DNA of 56,299 nucleotides from JANXQG01 sp037147235. Lineage in GTDB: Bacteria > Planctomycetota > Planctomycetia > Pirellulales > Thermoguttaceae. Under the pieces are notes generated by a model, which was not told where the DNA came from, made no database searches, and was given only the letters and a program-made list of their open reading frames with translations. Position 1 is the stretch's first letter, and every line of letters begins with the position of its first letter. Positions 1 through 7,706 of this stretch are shown piece by piece. The stretch is from NCBI GenBank assembly GCA_037147235.1, contig JBAWVO010000003.1:1-56299 (forward strand), read 5' to 3'. A program made the translations under genes and the position numbers.

Positions 1-248
1 TTGAAAACATTTTCAATCAGCCCCTGACGCCATGTCCGCCCACGCAGCCCGCCACGCCCCCCAGAATCGCCACCGGAGCGTTCGTCGGCCGTACTGGTCA
101 AATGAGCCACCCTGCCCACTGAGGCCGTCAGACGCGAGCCAAGAAGCTCAAGTAGGCTATTGCCGCTTTACTCACACAAAGAGCCAGAGCCGCCCCTCGT
201 TATTTTGCCGGTCGGCAAAATATAGCCGAGCCAGACAAAGCCTGTTCT

Positions 249-304
249 CGGACATCGTGTCCGACTTTCTCGATCCACCAAAACCACTTGGGAGGTCATG
301 CGTG
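249..304. repeat. Dispersed repeat with palindromic core, copy A
   Basis: A block of about 56 bp beginning with the interrupted palindrome CGGACA-TCG-TGTCCG recurs at 6224-6282 with a few mismatches and a 3-bp length difference. Both copies lie just downstream of the stop codon of a minus-strand gene. The preceding bases 1-248 contain no gene I can support; open frames there look accidental. Confidence 0.75.
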
Positions 305-314
305 TCTGTGTCGT

Positions 315-941
315 TTACTCGCCGCCCTTGGTCAGCCCCCGCAACGTGGCCCACACACCTTTCATCTCTTCTTCGGTCGGATCGGGCGGCACGGCGATGT
401 AGTAGTCTTCGTCGATCCCCAGTAGTTCCTTCACAGCTCGGCCGGCCCTTGGGTCGGCATCCATGAGACTTTCGCTATCCTTCCAGTCCTCGTCCCAAAG
501 CACTTCGCCCGCCAGTGAGCCGATCAGCACTTCCCACTCATCGAGATCCTCGGACTGGGCATCGAGAAGTTCCTCGATCCCGCGTTCCTGACAGGCAGCC
601 AGCACCAGTTCCCGCCAGCTTGGCGACTCGCGCCACTCGGGCGGTTGGTCAATCTCCATTTCTACCAAGAGTCGGATGGCCTCGTACACGGCACCCACTG
701 TGGCCTCTTCAACGGCCGTCAGCCTGGGCATGGGCTGATCCTCGCAGAGCAAGGCACTGCCAACCTCGGCCAGGACAGCCAGCTTCTGGTTCGGTTGGAG
801 CTTATCGAAGGGCGGGGCACCGAACTGCCAGAGTCCTTCAGCATCATCGCGGACCATGTCCACGATGATGCCCAAGGCATCTCGGAAAAGCCGGCCCTCG
901 GCACCCTGGAGAATCCGTTTGCCGACAGGTGTCCACCACAT
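315..941 (-). CDS. Hypothetical acidic protein (208 aa)
   Basis: I do not recognise the family. The product is soluble and acidic, with no signal peptide or membrane segment. It is mostly helical-looking, Trp-rich at the N-terminus (MWWTP), and has a run of Asp/Glu near residues 125-160. The start at 941 is supported by AGGAAA about 8 bases upstream. It stands alone: the dispersed repeat lies just past its stop and a dinB fragment lies upstream. Its codon use resembles that of neighbouring genes, so I take it as real. No function can be assigned. Confidence 0.6.
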   Translation of the reverse strand: MWWTPVGKRILQGAEGRLFRDALGIIVDMVRDDAEGLWQFGAPPFDKLQPNQKLAVLAEVGSALLCEDQPMPRLTAVEEATVGAVYEAIRLLVEMEIDQPPEWRESPSWRELVLAACQERGIEELLDAQSEDLDEWEVLIGSLAGEVLWDEDWKDSESLMDADPRAGRAVKELLGIDEDYYIAVPPDPTEEEMKGVWATLRGLTKGGE

Positions 942-963
942 AATCTACTTTTCCTGTCGTGCT

Positions 964-1185
964 TCAGCTTGGTTTGGGTTTCTCGTCGCGTTTCAGACTG
1001 CTGCCCCTCCGCAGTGCCTTGTCGCCAATCTTCTCTTTGTGCTGATCGGCCACCGCGTCCAAGCGGCTATGCTTTTCTCGGTCCTCGCCGCCAAAGAGCA
1101 TGCCATGGACCTCTCCAGTGTCGTTCAGACCCCTGGTGCCCATGCCCAGTAACCGCACCGCCAGCTCTCTCGCGTCTAAAACAAA
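964..1185 (-). pseudogene. dinB: C-terminal fragment of DNA polymerase IV (DinB)
   Basis: The minus-strand frame reads ...ARELAVRLLGMGTRGL... and ends with an LDAVADQ...ALRRGSSL segment. This is the hallmark of the end of the little-finger domain of Y-family polymerase IV: the VRLLGVGVSGL motif followed by a charged tail ending ALRRGS. Only about 70 codons remain. The frame runs into the 3' end of the GH127 gene and the palm, fingers and thumb regions are absent, so it cannot encode a polymerase. The upstream boundary is approximate. Confidence 0.65.
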
Positions 1186-1206
1186 TACCAGAAAATGTAT
1201 ACTCGC

Positions 1207-3243
1207 TCAGTTCGATGCCCACGTTTTTGCCGTCACCGGGAACATCGAGATGCGGAATTTGGTACAACCATAGGGAACGAGGCGAATAGACTGCGATCCT
1301 TTCCCAGTCACCGGGGCGTCTGGCAGGGCTTGGGCGTCGGTCGGATTCCAATCGATCACTTGGGCTGGAACGCTCAACTTAACGGGGGCGTCCAGAGGCC
1401 AGCTCCATGCTGGCGGCATCGGGCTGCGCTCGACAGTGATGTCGGCACCGTTTCGTTGTGAGATCGTATCGAGAGCATATTGCCACTGCACTCCCGGCAC
1501 CGGTGTATTGGCGTCCTGATCTGCAATCGGCAGCGCGAACAGCAGTGGGCCAAGGCTGACGCTTGCGTATGGCAACCGCCGTTTTGTGAACACAGTGGCA
1601 GGCTCGAACGCGAAATACTTCCTGATCGCTGACGGGAACTCCGTTTCATAATCCCGCACCACCTGGATCGGCATGGGGAACCGTAGTTCGATCTGGTCTC
1701 CAGCGGACCACTCCCGCGAGATCCGCAAGAACCCATTCGACTCCGGGATGACATCCAAGGGAGTGTGATTGACCGTAACGCTTGCTTTGAAACACCAGGC
1801 GGGGATACGGAAGTACAAAGGGAAGGACGCCTTGCGCTGGGGCTCGACGCTCACTCGAATGGTCTCCTCGAAGGGATACGCTGTCGCGCATACCAGCTTT
1901 ACTGGCACACCCGGACCGGCGATCGCTGAAACGGCACATGGACCGTAGAGCGTGGCGGCCAGACCTTGGTCGGTGGTGGCCATCCACATGTGAATGATGT
2001 AATTGGGAACAATCCGGTTGACAGCACCGACGCAGCACAACACTTTGGGGCAGCCGAGGCGATGGAATCGGCTTCCTCCCGGACCGGGAGAATGGGGTTG
2101 TTCGCAAGGCAAGCTGTCCGAGCGGAGGCGGTTGGGTGACTGGTAGTAGCACATGGTCTTGAAGTCCCGCGCGATGGGGGCAGCTCCCGCGTTGAAAAAC
2201 GCCCGCTCCACGGCATCCCCATACCCGCGTTGCCCTAGGATGCGATACATCCAGAGCATAGACCAGATGCCGGCCGCCACGTCGCAAGTCTCCGTTTTTC
2301 GGAACGCGCCGATGCCCGACATGTACTCCTCACCGGAGGCCAGGCCGTATGGAAGCATGTGCTCCCGGTCGATCCATGCGAAAGCGTTGAGCGTTGCCTG
2401 GAGATAACGAGGCTCGTTGGTCCAGGAGTACAGAATTGCGGGGAGCCGGATGTCCTCATACGTAATCACGGCGTGGCCGGGAACGAATTGCCCGTCCGAC
2501 CACTGGAGCATCGTTTTCTGGGGCGTGGACGATCGCATTGCCGCCAGCACCCGGTCCAGCACGCGGCGGTCGCCGCTGTAGGAATAGGTCTCCAACGCCG
2601 CGTCGATGTTACACAGCCCGCTGACGTCGGTGAAGTCCAGATGCCCCATTGCCACGGGATAGTCGGCATACGTCTTGACCAGGACATCGAGGATGCGTTT
2701 GTCGCCAGTTGCCTGATACCAGGCCACCAGCGCACGCCCCATGTGGGAATGTGCCCAACTATTGAACCCGCTGGGCTTGCCTGATTTCCAATAGATGAAC
2801 GAGGTTCCGCCCCGATTCACGCCGTCGATGACCAAGTTAAGACGAGCCGTGGCCTTGTGGATGAGGGCATCGTCGTGGAGTACGTAACCGAGTCGGACCA
2901 GACCGTCAAGCCAGTAGCTGCACTGCTCGATAGGCCATCCGGCTCCATCAGGCTCAGCGCCGGGGGCCTTGATCGGGACGCTCTTCCAGCCTTCGCCGAA
3001 GGTTGGGTGCCACTCGTCCAGATGCCCGGTGATCCCGTCCTTCGCTGCCATCGCCCAGTCGCGCAGCCAGCCACCCGGTTCCACCGCGCCCGGGGCCAAG
3101 GGAATCAGCGCAGGCTTGACCATGGGTTCAGCAACGCGAATGACGCTGCTTGAAGTGGCCTCCGTTTGCCCGCCTGCGGCCCAAAGCAGGCCGGCATACG
3201 CCATAAAGATCATGAGAACGGACAAGATCATGGTGCGTTTCAT
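1207..3243 (-). CDS. GH127 (DUF1680) beta-L-arabinofuranosidase-like secreted enzyme
   Basis: The 678-residue product begins with a signal peptide (MKRTMILSVLMIFMAYAGLLWAAG), so it is probably exported to act on plant or algal arabinose-containing glycans. The GH127 zinc and nucleophile residues are visible: E-T-C at 318-320 and the C-C pair at 403-404, matching the Glu/Cys/Cys-Cys cluster known from HypBA1. The GEE at 304-306 is a candidate for the acid/base. I chose the start at 3243 for the AGGAAA ribosome site and the signal peptide. The frame stays open upstream to 3693, but that part is a decayed HU gene start. A GTG or ATG further upstream would bury the signal sequence. Confidence 0.85.
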   Translation of the reverse strand: MKRTMILSVLMIFMAYAGLLWAAGGQTEATSSSVIRVAEPMVKPALIPLAPGAVEPGGWLRDWAMAAKDGITGHLDEWHPTFGEGWKSVPIKAPGAEPDGAGWPIEQCSYWLDGLVRLGYVLHDDALIHKATARLNLVIDGVNRGGTSFIYWKSGKPSGFNSWAHSHMGRALVAWYQATGDKRILDVLVKTYADYPVAMGHLDFTDVSGLCNIDAALETYSYSGDRRVLDRVLAAMRSSTPQKTMLQWSDGQFVPGHAVITYEDIRLPAILYSWTNEPRYLQATLNAFAWIDREHMLPYGLASGEEYMSGIGAFRKTETCDVAAGIWSMLWMYRILGQRGYGDAVERAFFNAGAAPIARDFKTMCYYQSPNRLRSDSLPCEQPHSPGPGGSRFHRLGCPKVLCCVGAVNRIVPNYIIHMWMATTDQGLAATLYGPCAVSAIAGPGVPVKLVCATAYPFEETIRVSVEPQRKASFPLYFRIPAWCFKASVTVNHTPLDVIPESNGFLRISREWSAGDQIELRFPMPIQVVRDYETEFPSAIRKYFAFEPATVFTKRRLPYASVSLGPLLFALPIADQDANTPVPGVQWQYALDTISQRNGADITVERSPMPPAWSWPLDAPVKLSVPAQVIDWNPTDAQALPDAPVTGKGSQSIRLVPYGCTKFRISMFPVTAKTWASN

Positions 3244-3372
3244 ATCAAAGTTTCCTTTCTGATTTCGTCCAAGATAGCGGCCACCTGTGTCTTGGGCAGT
3301 TCCGTGGCGGCGGCAATGTTGGCGAGTAGTTCGGTCTTCGTCAGGGGTTTCTTTGGGGGTGACTTTAGCCAT
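3240..3372 (-). pseudogene. Frameshifted 5' fragment of an HU-like gene
   Basis: Bases 3240-3372 are a diverged copy of the first ~40 codons of the HU-like gene at 12417-12749. In the second frame they read PLTKTELLANIAAATELPKT, then QVAAIL, closely matching the HU protein. The ATG at 3370-3372 is out of frame with this stretch by one base, so the copy is frameshifted. It is also cut off: its TGA at 3240-3242 overlaps the GH127 start codon as ATGA. Homology continues upstream through about 3471 and includes the promoter region. Confidence 0.85.
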
Positions 3373-3431
3373 GGTGTTTTTCTCTGTGTAAAGCGATAGG
3401 TAAAAAAAGTGTTTATTCGCGGGGGATTGCG

Positions 3432-3461
3432 TGATTAGAGCTACTTGGGCGAAAAAGGCAA
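3432..3461 (-). promoter_or_regulatory. Duplicated HU promoter, candidate promoter for GH127
   Basis: On the minus strand TTGCCT is followed 18 bases later by TAATCA. The same arrangement (TTGCAT-N18-TAATCA) sits at 12811-12840 upstream of the intact HU gene, inside a conserved ~100-bp block (3373-3471 against 12750-12847). Conservation between the copies supports a functional element, but the assignment as a promoter is inference. From 3472 to 3736 I see only a minus-strand open fragment ending near 3510 that I cannot identify. Confidence 0.45.
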
Positions 3462-3736
3462 GCCCTTTGCCGTTGGCTCTCCGCCCGGTCCTGGTCTCGG
3501 CCGTTGTGGTCACAAGCGATACCCCAACTGCACGTCTTCTTCCAGCACCGCCGCCGTGCGGAGGAGCATCGCTAGCTGCCGACGCATTTTTCGCACCCGT
3601 CGCTGCCACTTCTCCGACACGAGGCCACCACCGAGTAGCCTTATTTGAGGAAGTTGTTCCGTCCAAAGCTTGTAACAGAACCCGCAGTAGCATAGACTAG
3701 GATCGAGTTTCCCATATCCACAAGGTGACGACAACC

Positions 3737-4849
3737 ATGGTTCCTCGAAACATTCTGGCGGCAATCCTCGGCGTCCTCTCCTGTGGTGCCAGCCTCTTCA
3801 GTGCCACGATTCCGGTCACAGACAGTAAAGTGCTCTCCGGGCTTTCCCCGTACAACTGGGTCTGCCGGGACGATTCCCTCAGCTCGACGGTGAATGGAGC
3901 CTCCTTCAAGCTCCGGTTCAAGGGCACACGACAAGTCGCCTTGCAGGTGGCTACCGACCACATGGCCAGCCATGTCGCCAAGCGCTTTCCGATTATCGCC
4001 TGGTCGGTCAACGGCGGAACACTACAAACGCACCAGTTGGCCCCTAAAGAAGCATCCATCCTGCTGACCTCGGACATTGCGGACCCCCTGATCGACTTGT
4101 ACGTCAGAGGAATGTCGCCATTCGAGGACCGCTATAAGGGCAACGTGCCAGCCAACGCCATCAAGATCACCGGCTTCACGGTAGACGAGGGGGGCTCCGT
4201 CGCCACGGCCGCCACGGCTGCCATGCCGAGCAAGGTCTGGGTGAACATCGGCGATTCGATCATGTCGGGCGACGGAGCGGCCTATGCCGCGGGGCAAGGA
4301 CGCCCGCCGGACGACTCATGGGCAGCGTCGGAAGATGGCCGGGCAAGCTACGGCTACCTGCTGGCCAAGCACTACGGTTATCGGGAAGCGAGGATCGCCT
4401 ATGGCGGCTATAACTGGGCTGGCGGAATGGCCGGTGTGCCTGCTTTGATCGGTTTGATCGACAACACGACTTCGACGGTGAGTCGCCTGAAGGGCGATGC
4501 CTTGAGTCCTGTGCCTGACGTCGTGCTGATCAATCTCGGCGAGAACGGTGCCCCTCCCGGTGCCGCGGTGACCCAAGCTCTCAGTAAATTGCGTAGCCGC
4601 GTCAACAAGGCCACGAAGATCATCGTCATGGTTCCCGTTTCCGGGCGGGGACGGGCTGAAATAACCCGGGCGTTCAACAGCTATAAGAAGACCGCCCAGG
4701 ACGAAAACGCCTATCTCGTCGATCTCGGCAAGATCGCCTTTGCGACCTGTGATGGCCAGCATCCGACGGCGGCCGGTCATCAAGCGATCTATAAGGCTGC
4801 ATTGCCGACGGTAGATGCGATCGTCGGCAAGGTCGAAGAGTCGAAATAG
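3737..4849 (+). CDS. Secreted SGNH/GDSL-family esterase (two-domain, CE2-like layout)
   Basis: The 370-residue product has a signal peptide (residues 1-23), a beta-rich N-terminal region to about 160, and then an SGNH hydrolase domain. The visible motifs are GDSI at 172-175 with the nucleophile Ser174, a Gly-rich second block, N in INLGENG, and the Asp339/His342 pair in DGQHP. This arrangement is typical of carbohydrate acetyl-esterases, so it probably deacetylates a polysaccharide outside the cytoplasm; the substrate is inferred. I prefer the ATG at 3737 over the GTG at 3725 because AAGGTG lies 9 bases upstream of it. It diverges from the GH127 gene, suggesting a shared glycan-degradation role. 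Confidence 0.8.
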   Translation: MVPRNILAAILGVLSCGASLFSATIPVTDSKVLSGLSPYNWVCRDDSLSSTVNGASFKLRFKGTRQVALQVATDHMASHVAKRFPIIAWSVNGGTLQTHQLAPKEASILLTSDIADPLIDLYVRGMSPFEDRYKGNVPANAIKITGFTVDEGGSVATAATAAMPSKVWVNIGDSIMSGDGAAYAAGQGRPPDDSWAASEDGRASYGYLLAKHYGYREARIAYGGYNWAGGMAGVPALIGLIDNTTSTVSRLKGDALSPVPDVVLINLGENGAPPGAAVTQALSKLRSRVNKATKIIVMVPVSGRGRAEITRAFNSYKKTAQDENAYLVDLGKIAFATCDGQHPTAAGHQAIYKAALPTVDAIVGKVEESK

Positions 4850-5038
4850 ACGCGGCATCAGCAGATCACGTAACCGGCCGCTGCAACTTCCATTCGATTG
4901 CCCTCGACACACGACCTGCCATAATGTTGTAGGCAGCGAAGTGCGGGGTTCCCGCAGCTCTGAAGACTACAATGCTTACCTTAGCGGCCTCTTCATTGGG
5001 CCGTGCCCCATTCGACCCCATTACCCTCTATCTCGAAA

Positions 5039-5416
5039 ATGAACAAATACAACCCACTCAAGGCACCCGATCCGGCCGAATGGCTTGCGATGGATGAAGG
5101 CGAGCGCATAGCGATCGTCCAGGAGTACCATCGTCGGGCGAAAGTTCGCTTGCCAAACCAGATTGCCCACGTGGCCATTCACGCGGTCGTCGAGACGCAG
5201 ATCGCAGGCCACGAGGTCCCCGCACGGGAGGCATTGGAACGGCTCATGATCGAGGGGCTCGATCGCCACGATGCCGTGCATGCCATCGGAAGCGTGCTGG
5301 CCGGACACATACACAAGCTCACGACCCACTCGGAATCTTCCAGCGCCCCCAACGCCGACTACTGCCGAGACCTGAAGACGCTTACGGCGGCCAAATGGAG
5401 GCAGGAGTACTCCTGA
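5039..5416 (+). CDS. Small DUF1841-like protein
   Basis: The 125-residue soluble protein has a central H-x-x-x-H-x-x-V-E-x-Q-I stretch followed by A..RL...GLDRHDAVHAIG, which matches the layout of DUF1841 proteins (conserved His/Glu positions, then RH.A.H). Those proteins have no established function. I chose the start at 5039 because the upstream MPHSTPLPS segment looks non-coding. Bases 4850-5038 contain no gene. It stands alone between the esterase and a membrane protein. Confidence 0.6.
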   Translation: MNKYNPLKAPDPAEWLAMDEGERIAIVQEYHRRAKVRLPNQIAHVAIHAVVETQIAGHEVPAREALERLMIEGLDRHDAVHAIGSVLAGHIHKLTTHSESSSAPNADYCRDLKTLTAAKWRQEYS

Positions 5417-5563
5417 GCGAAAGCAAGGCGAGCAACTTATAATGCGAGCCGTTCCTAAACTCTGGCGTCGAATCTGACATCCATATTGTGGCCGGCGTAG
5501 AAATAGCGCAGAAGAGCGGTTATGATAAGATCGGTACACTCACTTTCTGCGAAGGAAGGCTCG

Positions 5564-6175
5564 ATGGAATCGCTGAAACCGATTGCGGAAGAACTGTTGA
5601 AGTGGTTCAACCTCCACAACGTCGTTGTGGTGATCGTCGCACTGGTGGTGGTGTGGGTTCTTCGGGCAGTCCTTTCAAAAAAGAAAAAATCGCCTCATGG
5701 CGAACGATCGACCGAACTGGAGATCGACTACCGCAGTCTGGGAGACGAAGGGCCGCCTCCTGGACCGTTTAAGCTGGAGTTTATGAGTATTCCGGTTCGA
5801 CTTGCTGCCGTGGTGGTCGCGCCCTCGGGGCGTGGTAGCGATTTGCCACCCGACGACGTTGTGCCGATGATGTTATCAAAAATCATCCCAGGACTTGACC
5901 ATGTGGTGAAACTCCACAAGCCACTGATTCGCCCTTGGCCCCGGCAGTTGAGCGAAAGCGGGTTCGCGCAGACATTTTTTGCAAAGGTGAATCTGCCCGG
6001 CGACTTTGGGGAGGAAACACCCTGGTGTTCGGTCGCCGGCAAGTTCAAGCATCGGGGCGTATCAATAATGGTGGGGCTGGTGTTGTGCGCGGCGGACGCC
6101 AACGATTATGGTCAGAAACGGATCGAAAAGCCCGAGCAATGGCGAGAGTGCCTGCGAGTAAGCGGTCAGAATTAG
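5564..6175 (+). CDS. Hypothetical single-pass membrane protein (203 aa)
   Basis: The product has one clear membrane segment (NVVVVIVALVVVWVLRAVLS, about residues 20-39) followed by four lysines, so the ~160-residue C-terminal part should lie in the cytoplasm. That part has no motif I recognise. The start at 5564 follows GAAGGAAGG by a few bases; the longer frame from 5522 lacks a ribosome site. The gene is monocistronic. The second copy of the dispersed repeat begins 48 bases after its stop. Confidence 0.65.
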   Translation: MESLKPIAEELLKWFNLHNVVVVIVALVVVWVLRAVLSKKKKSPHGERSTELEIDYRSLGDEGPPPGPFKLEFMSIPVRLAAVVVAPSGRGSDLPPDDVVPMMLSKIIPGLDHVVKLHKPLIRPWPRQLSESGFAQTFFAKVNLPGDFGEETPWCSVAGKFKHRGVSIMVGLVLCAADANDYGQKRIEKPEQWRECLRVSGQN

Positions 6176-6223
6176 CATAAACGCTACTGCGGGCCTTGGC
6201 AACCAGACCGCCCTCTCGTTTGG

Positions 6224-6282
6224 CGGACATCGTGTCCGACTTTCTCGATCCGACTGTAAAACCACCTGGGAGGTCATGCGTG
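6224..6282. repeat. Dispersed repeat with palindromic core, copy B
   Basis: Second copy of the block at 249-304: identical CGGACATCGTGTCCG core, then ACTTTCTCGATCC, a short variable spot, and the shared GGGAGGTCATGCGTG end. It lies between two convergent genes, after the stop of the membrane protein and downstream of the MFS gene's stop. Confidence 0.75.
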
Positions 6283-6333
6283 GCCGTGGAATTGGATAAG
6301 TAGAACGAACACAGCAACCTGCCTGGTCAGTCG

Positions 6334-7566
6334 CTATGAGCCCCTTCCCGACCACCAGATGGACATCAGGCCGCCCAGTCCGCAGAGCAGCAAGAGGGTG
6401 ACGGCCAGAGTGCCGCTGTGGCTGTATTGCGGAAGGAATTGCAGTGCCGCAGCTCCTACTGCCGGGCCGGCGAAGTTGCCCAGACCGATGACCGATTCGT
6501 GGATGCCGCCATGCTCGCCTTTGGTTTCGCTCATGTCCATCGAGTAGAACAGCGAGGAGTAGTAGGTCAGGCCGATTGCTCCGCCGAAGAGCATTTGCGC
6601 GGCGATCAACACCGACAGGTTGGGGGCGAGCAGAATCAAGATGAAGCCGCTTACCAGGGCGAGGTAACCGAGCAGCAGCCAACGAAAACGATAATGCCAG
6701 CCGGGCCAGAGCCAGAGGCCGACAAAAGTCCCGAATCTGGCAAAACACCAGATCGAACCCGAAAACCCGGCCAGCGTGGTCGAAAGCTCCAGACGCAGGG
6801 CTATGCCGGGCATGAGGGCGACCAAGGTATTCATGCCGATATAAGCGAAGGGATTGGCCAGCCAAGCCATGCGCAGGAAACTCCTGGCCCGGGCCGGTGA
6901 GTGAGGGTGTACCTCGGCTGGGGGCGCATCCACGATCAGAATCCCTATCCCGTCACGAGTCGATTGGCTCGAACCAAGGTCGCCCCTCCGATCACGGGTA
7001 CGACGCACCCGATCCGCCAGCCAAAAGGTCAGTGCCAGTTCGGTAATCAGGAGAGCCATCGGCACATAAAACAGGGCTTGCAAGCCCAGCCTGTCCAACA
7101 TTGCACCACCGGTGAAGTAGGCCACAGCGCCGGTCCCGGCCCAGACTGCATTGTAAATGCCGACCATCTGCTGAAGACCGGCTCGTGACTCGCCCTCGCT
7201 CACCAGGGCCCCAAGGGTGGGCCAGGTAAAACTCATGCCGATGACCACGGCCACCACGACAATGATTTGCCCCGACGCAGACTGCAACTGTGAACCCACC
7301 CCCAGCGCGCCGGCCATGACGCCAAACCCGATCTTGAGTGCGTTAAAGTATCCGAACCGTTGAGCAAATCTCCCGGCACCCCAAGCGAGCAGCGCGTACG
7401 TACCCCCATTCAGTGCCGCCAGACAGAGGTTCGCTTTGTTGCCAAAGCCGAACACCTTCTCCATATAGAAGTACAAATAGTAGAGATAATAGACCGTGGC
7501 GGCGGAGTGCAAACCCTCCAGAACGAAATAACCGGTCTTAAAACGGCGAGAATACATGGAAGGCAT
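6334..7566 (-). CDS. MFS transporter
   Basis: The 410-residue protein has about eleven to twelve hydrophobic segments in two groups, separated near residues 190-235 by a hydrophilic loop rich in Arg/Asp (RRTRDRRGD). This is the usual major facilitator layout. The substrate cannot be told from sequence. The N-terminal helix is Tyr-rich (YYLYYLYFY). Two ATG codons (7566, 7557) are possible and neither has a strong ribosome site. It is separated by 140 bases from the downstream stop of the RND gene and points the same way. Confidence 0.8.
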   Translation of the reverse strand: MPSMYSRRFKTGYFVLEGLHSAATVYYLYYLYFYMEKVFGFGNKANLCLAALNGGTYALLAWGAGRFAQRFGYFNALKIGFGVMAGALGVGSQLQSASGQIIVVVAVVIGMSFTWPTLGALVSEGESRAGLQQMVGIYNAVWAGTGAVAYFTGGAMLDRLGLQALFYVPMALLITELALTFWLADRVRRTRDRRGDLGSSQSTRDGIGILIVDAPPAEVHPHSPARARSFLRMAWLANPFAYIGMNTLVALMPGIALRLELSTTLAGFSGSIWCFARFGTFVGLWLWPGWHYRFRWLLLGYLALVSGFILILLAPNLSVLIAAQMLFGGAIGLTYYSSLFYSMDMSETKGEHGGIHESVIGLGNFAGPAVGAAALQFLPQYSHSGTLAVTLLLLCGLGGLMSIWWSGRGS

Positions 7567-7706
7567 TATTGCAGACAGCCGGATTTGCCAAATTTGACAT
7601 CTTTGGCTGTCATATTGGCCAATTCAGCCGCGAACACGCGTTGGCAATCGACGATTTCGAGATGCTTTTGATGGCGGAAAAGGGTATGTGCATAGCGATG
7701 AATGTG

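Noticed and set aside
1207..3693. A single 828-aa protein from the long minus-strand frame
   Set aside because: The first 150 codons run through a decayed HU copy and its promoter region; the signal peptide and ribosome site place the true start at 3243.
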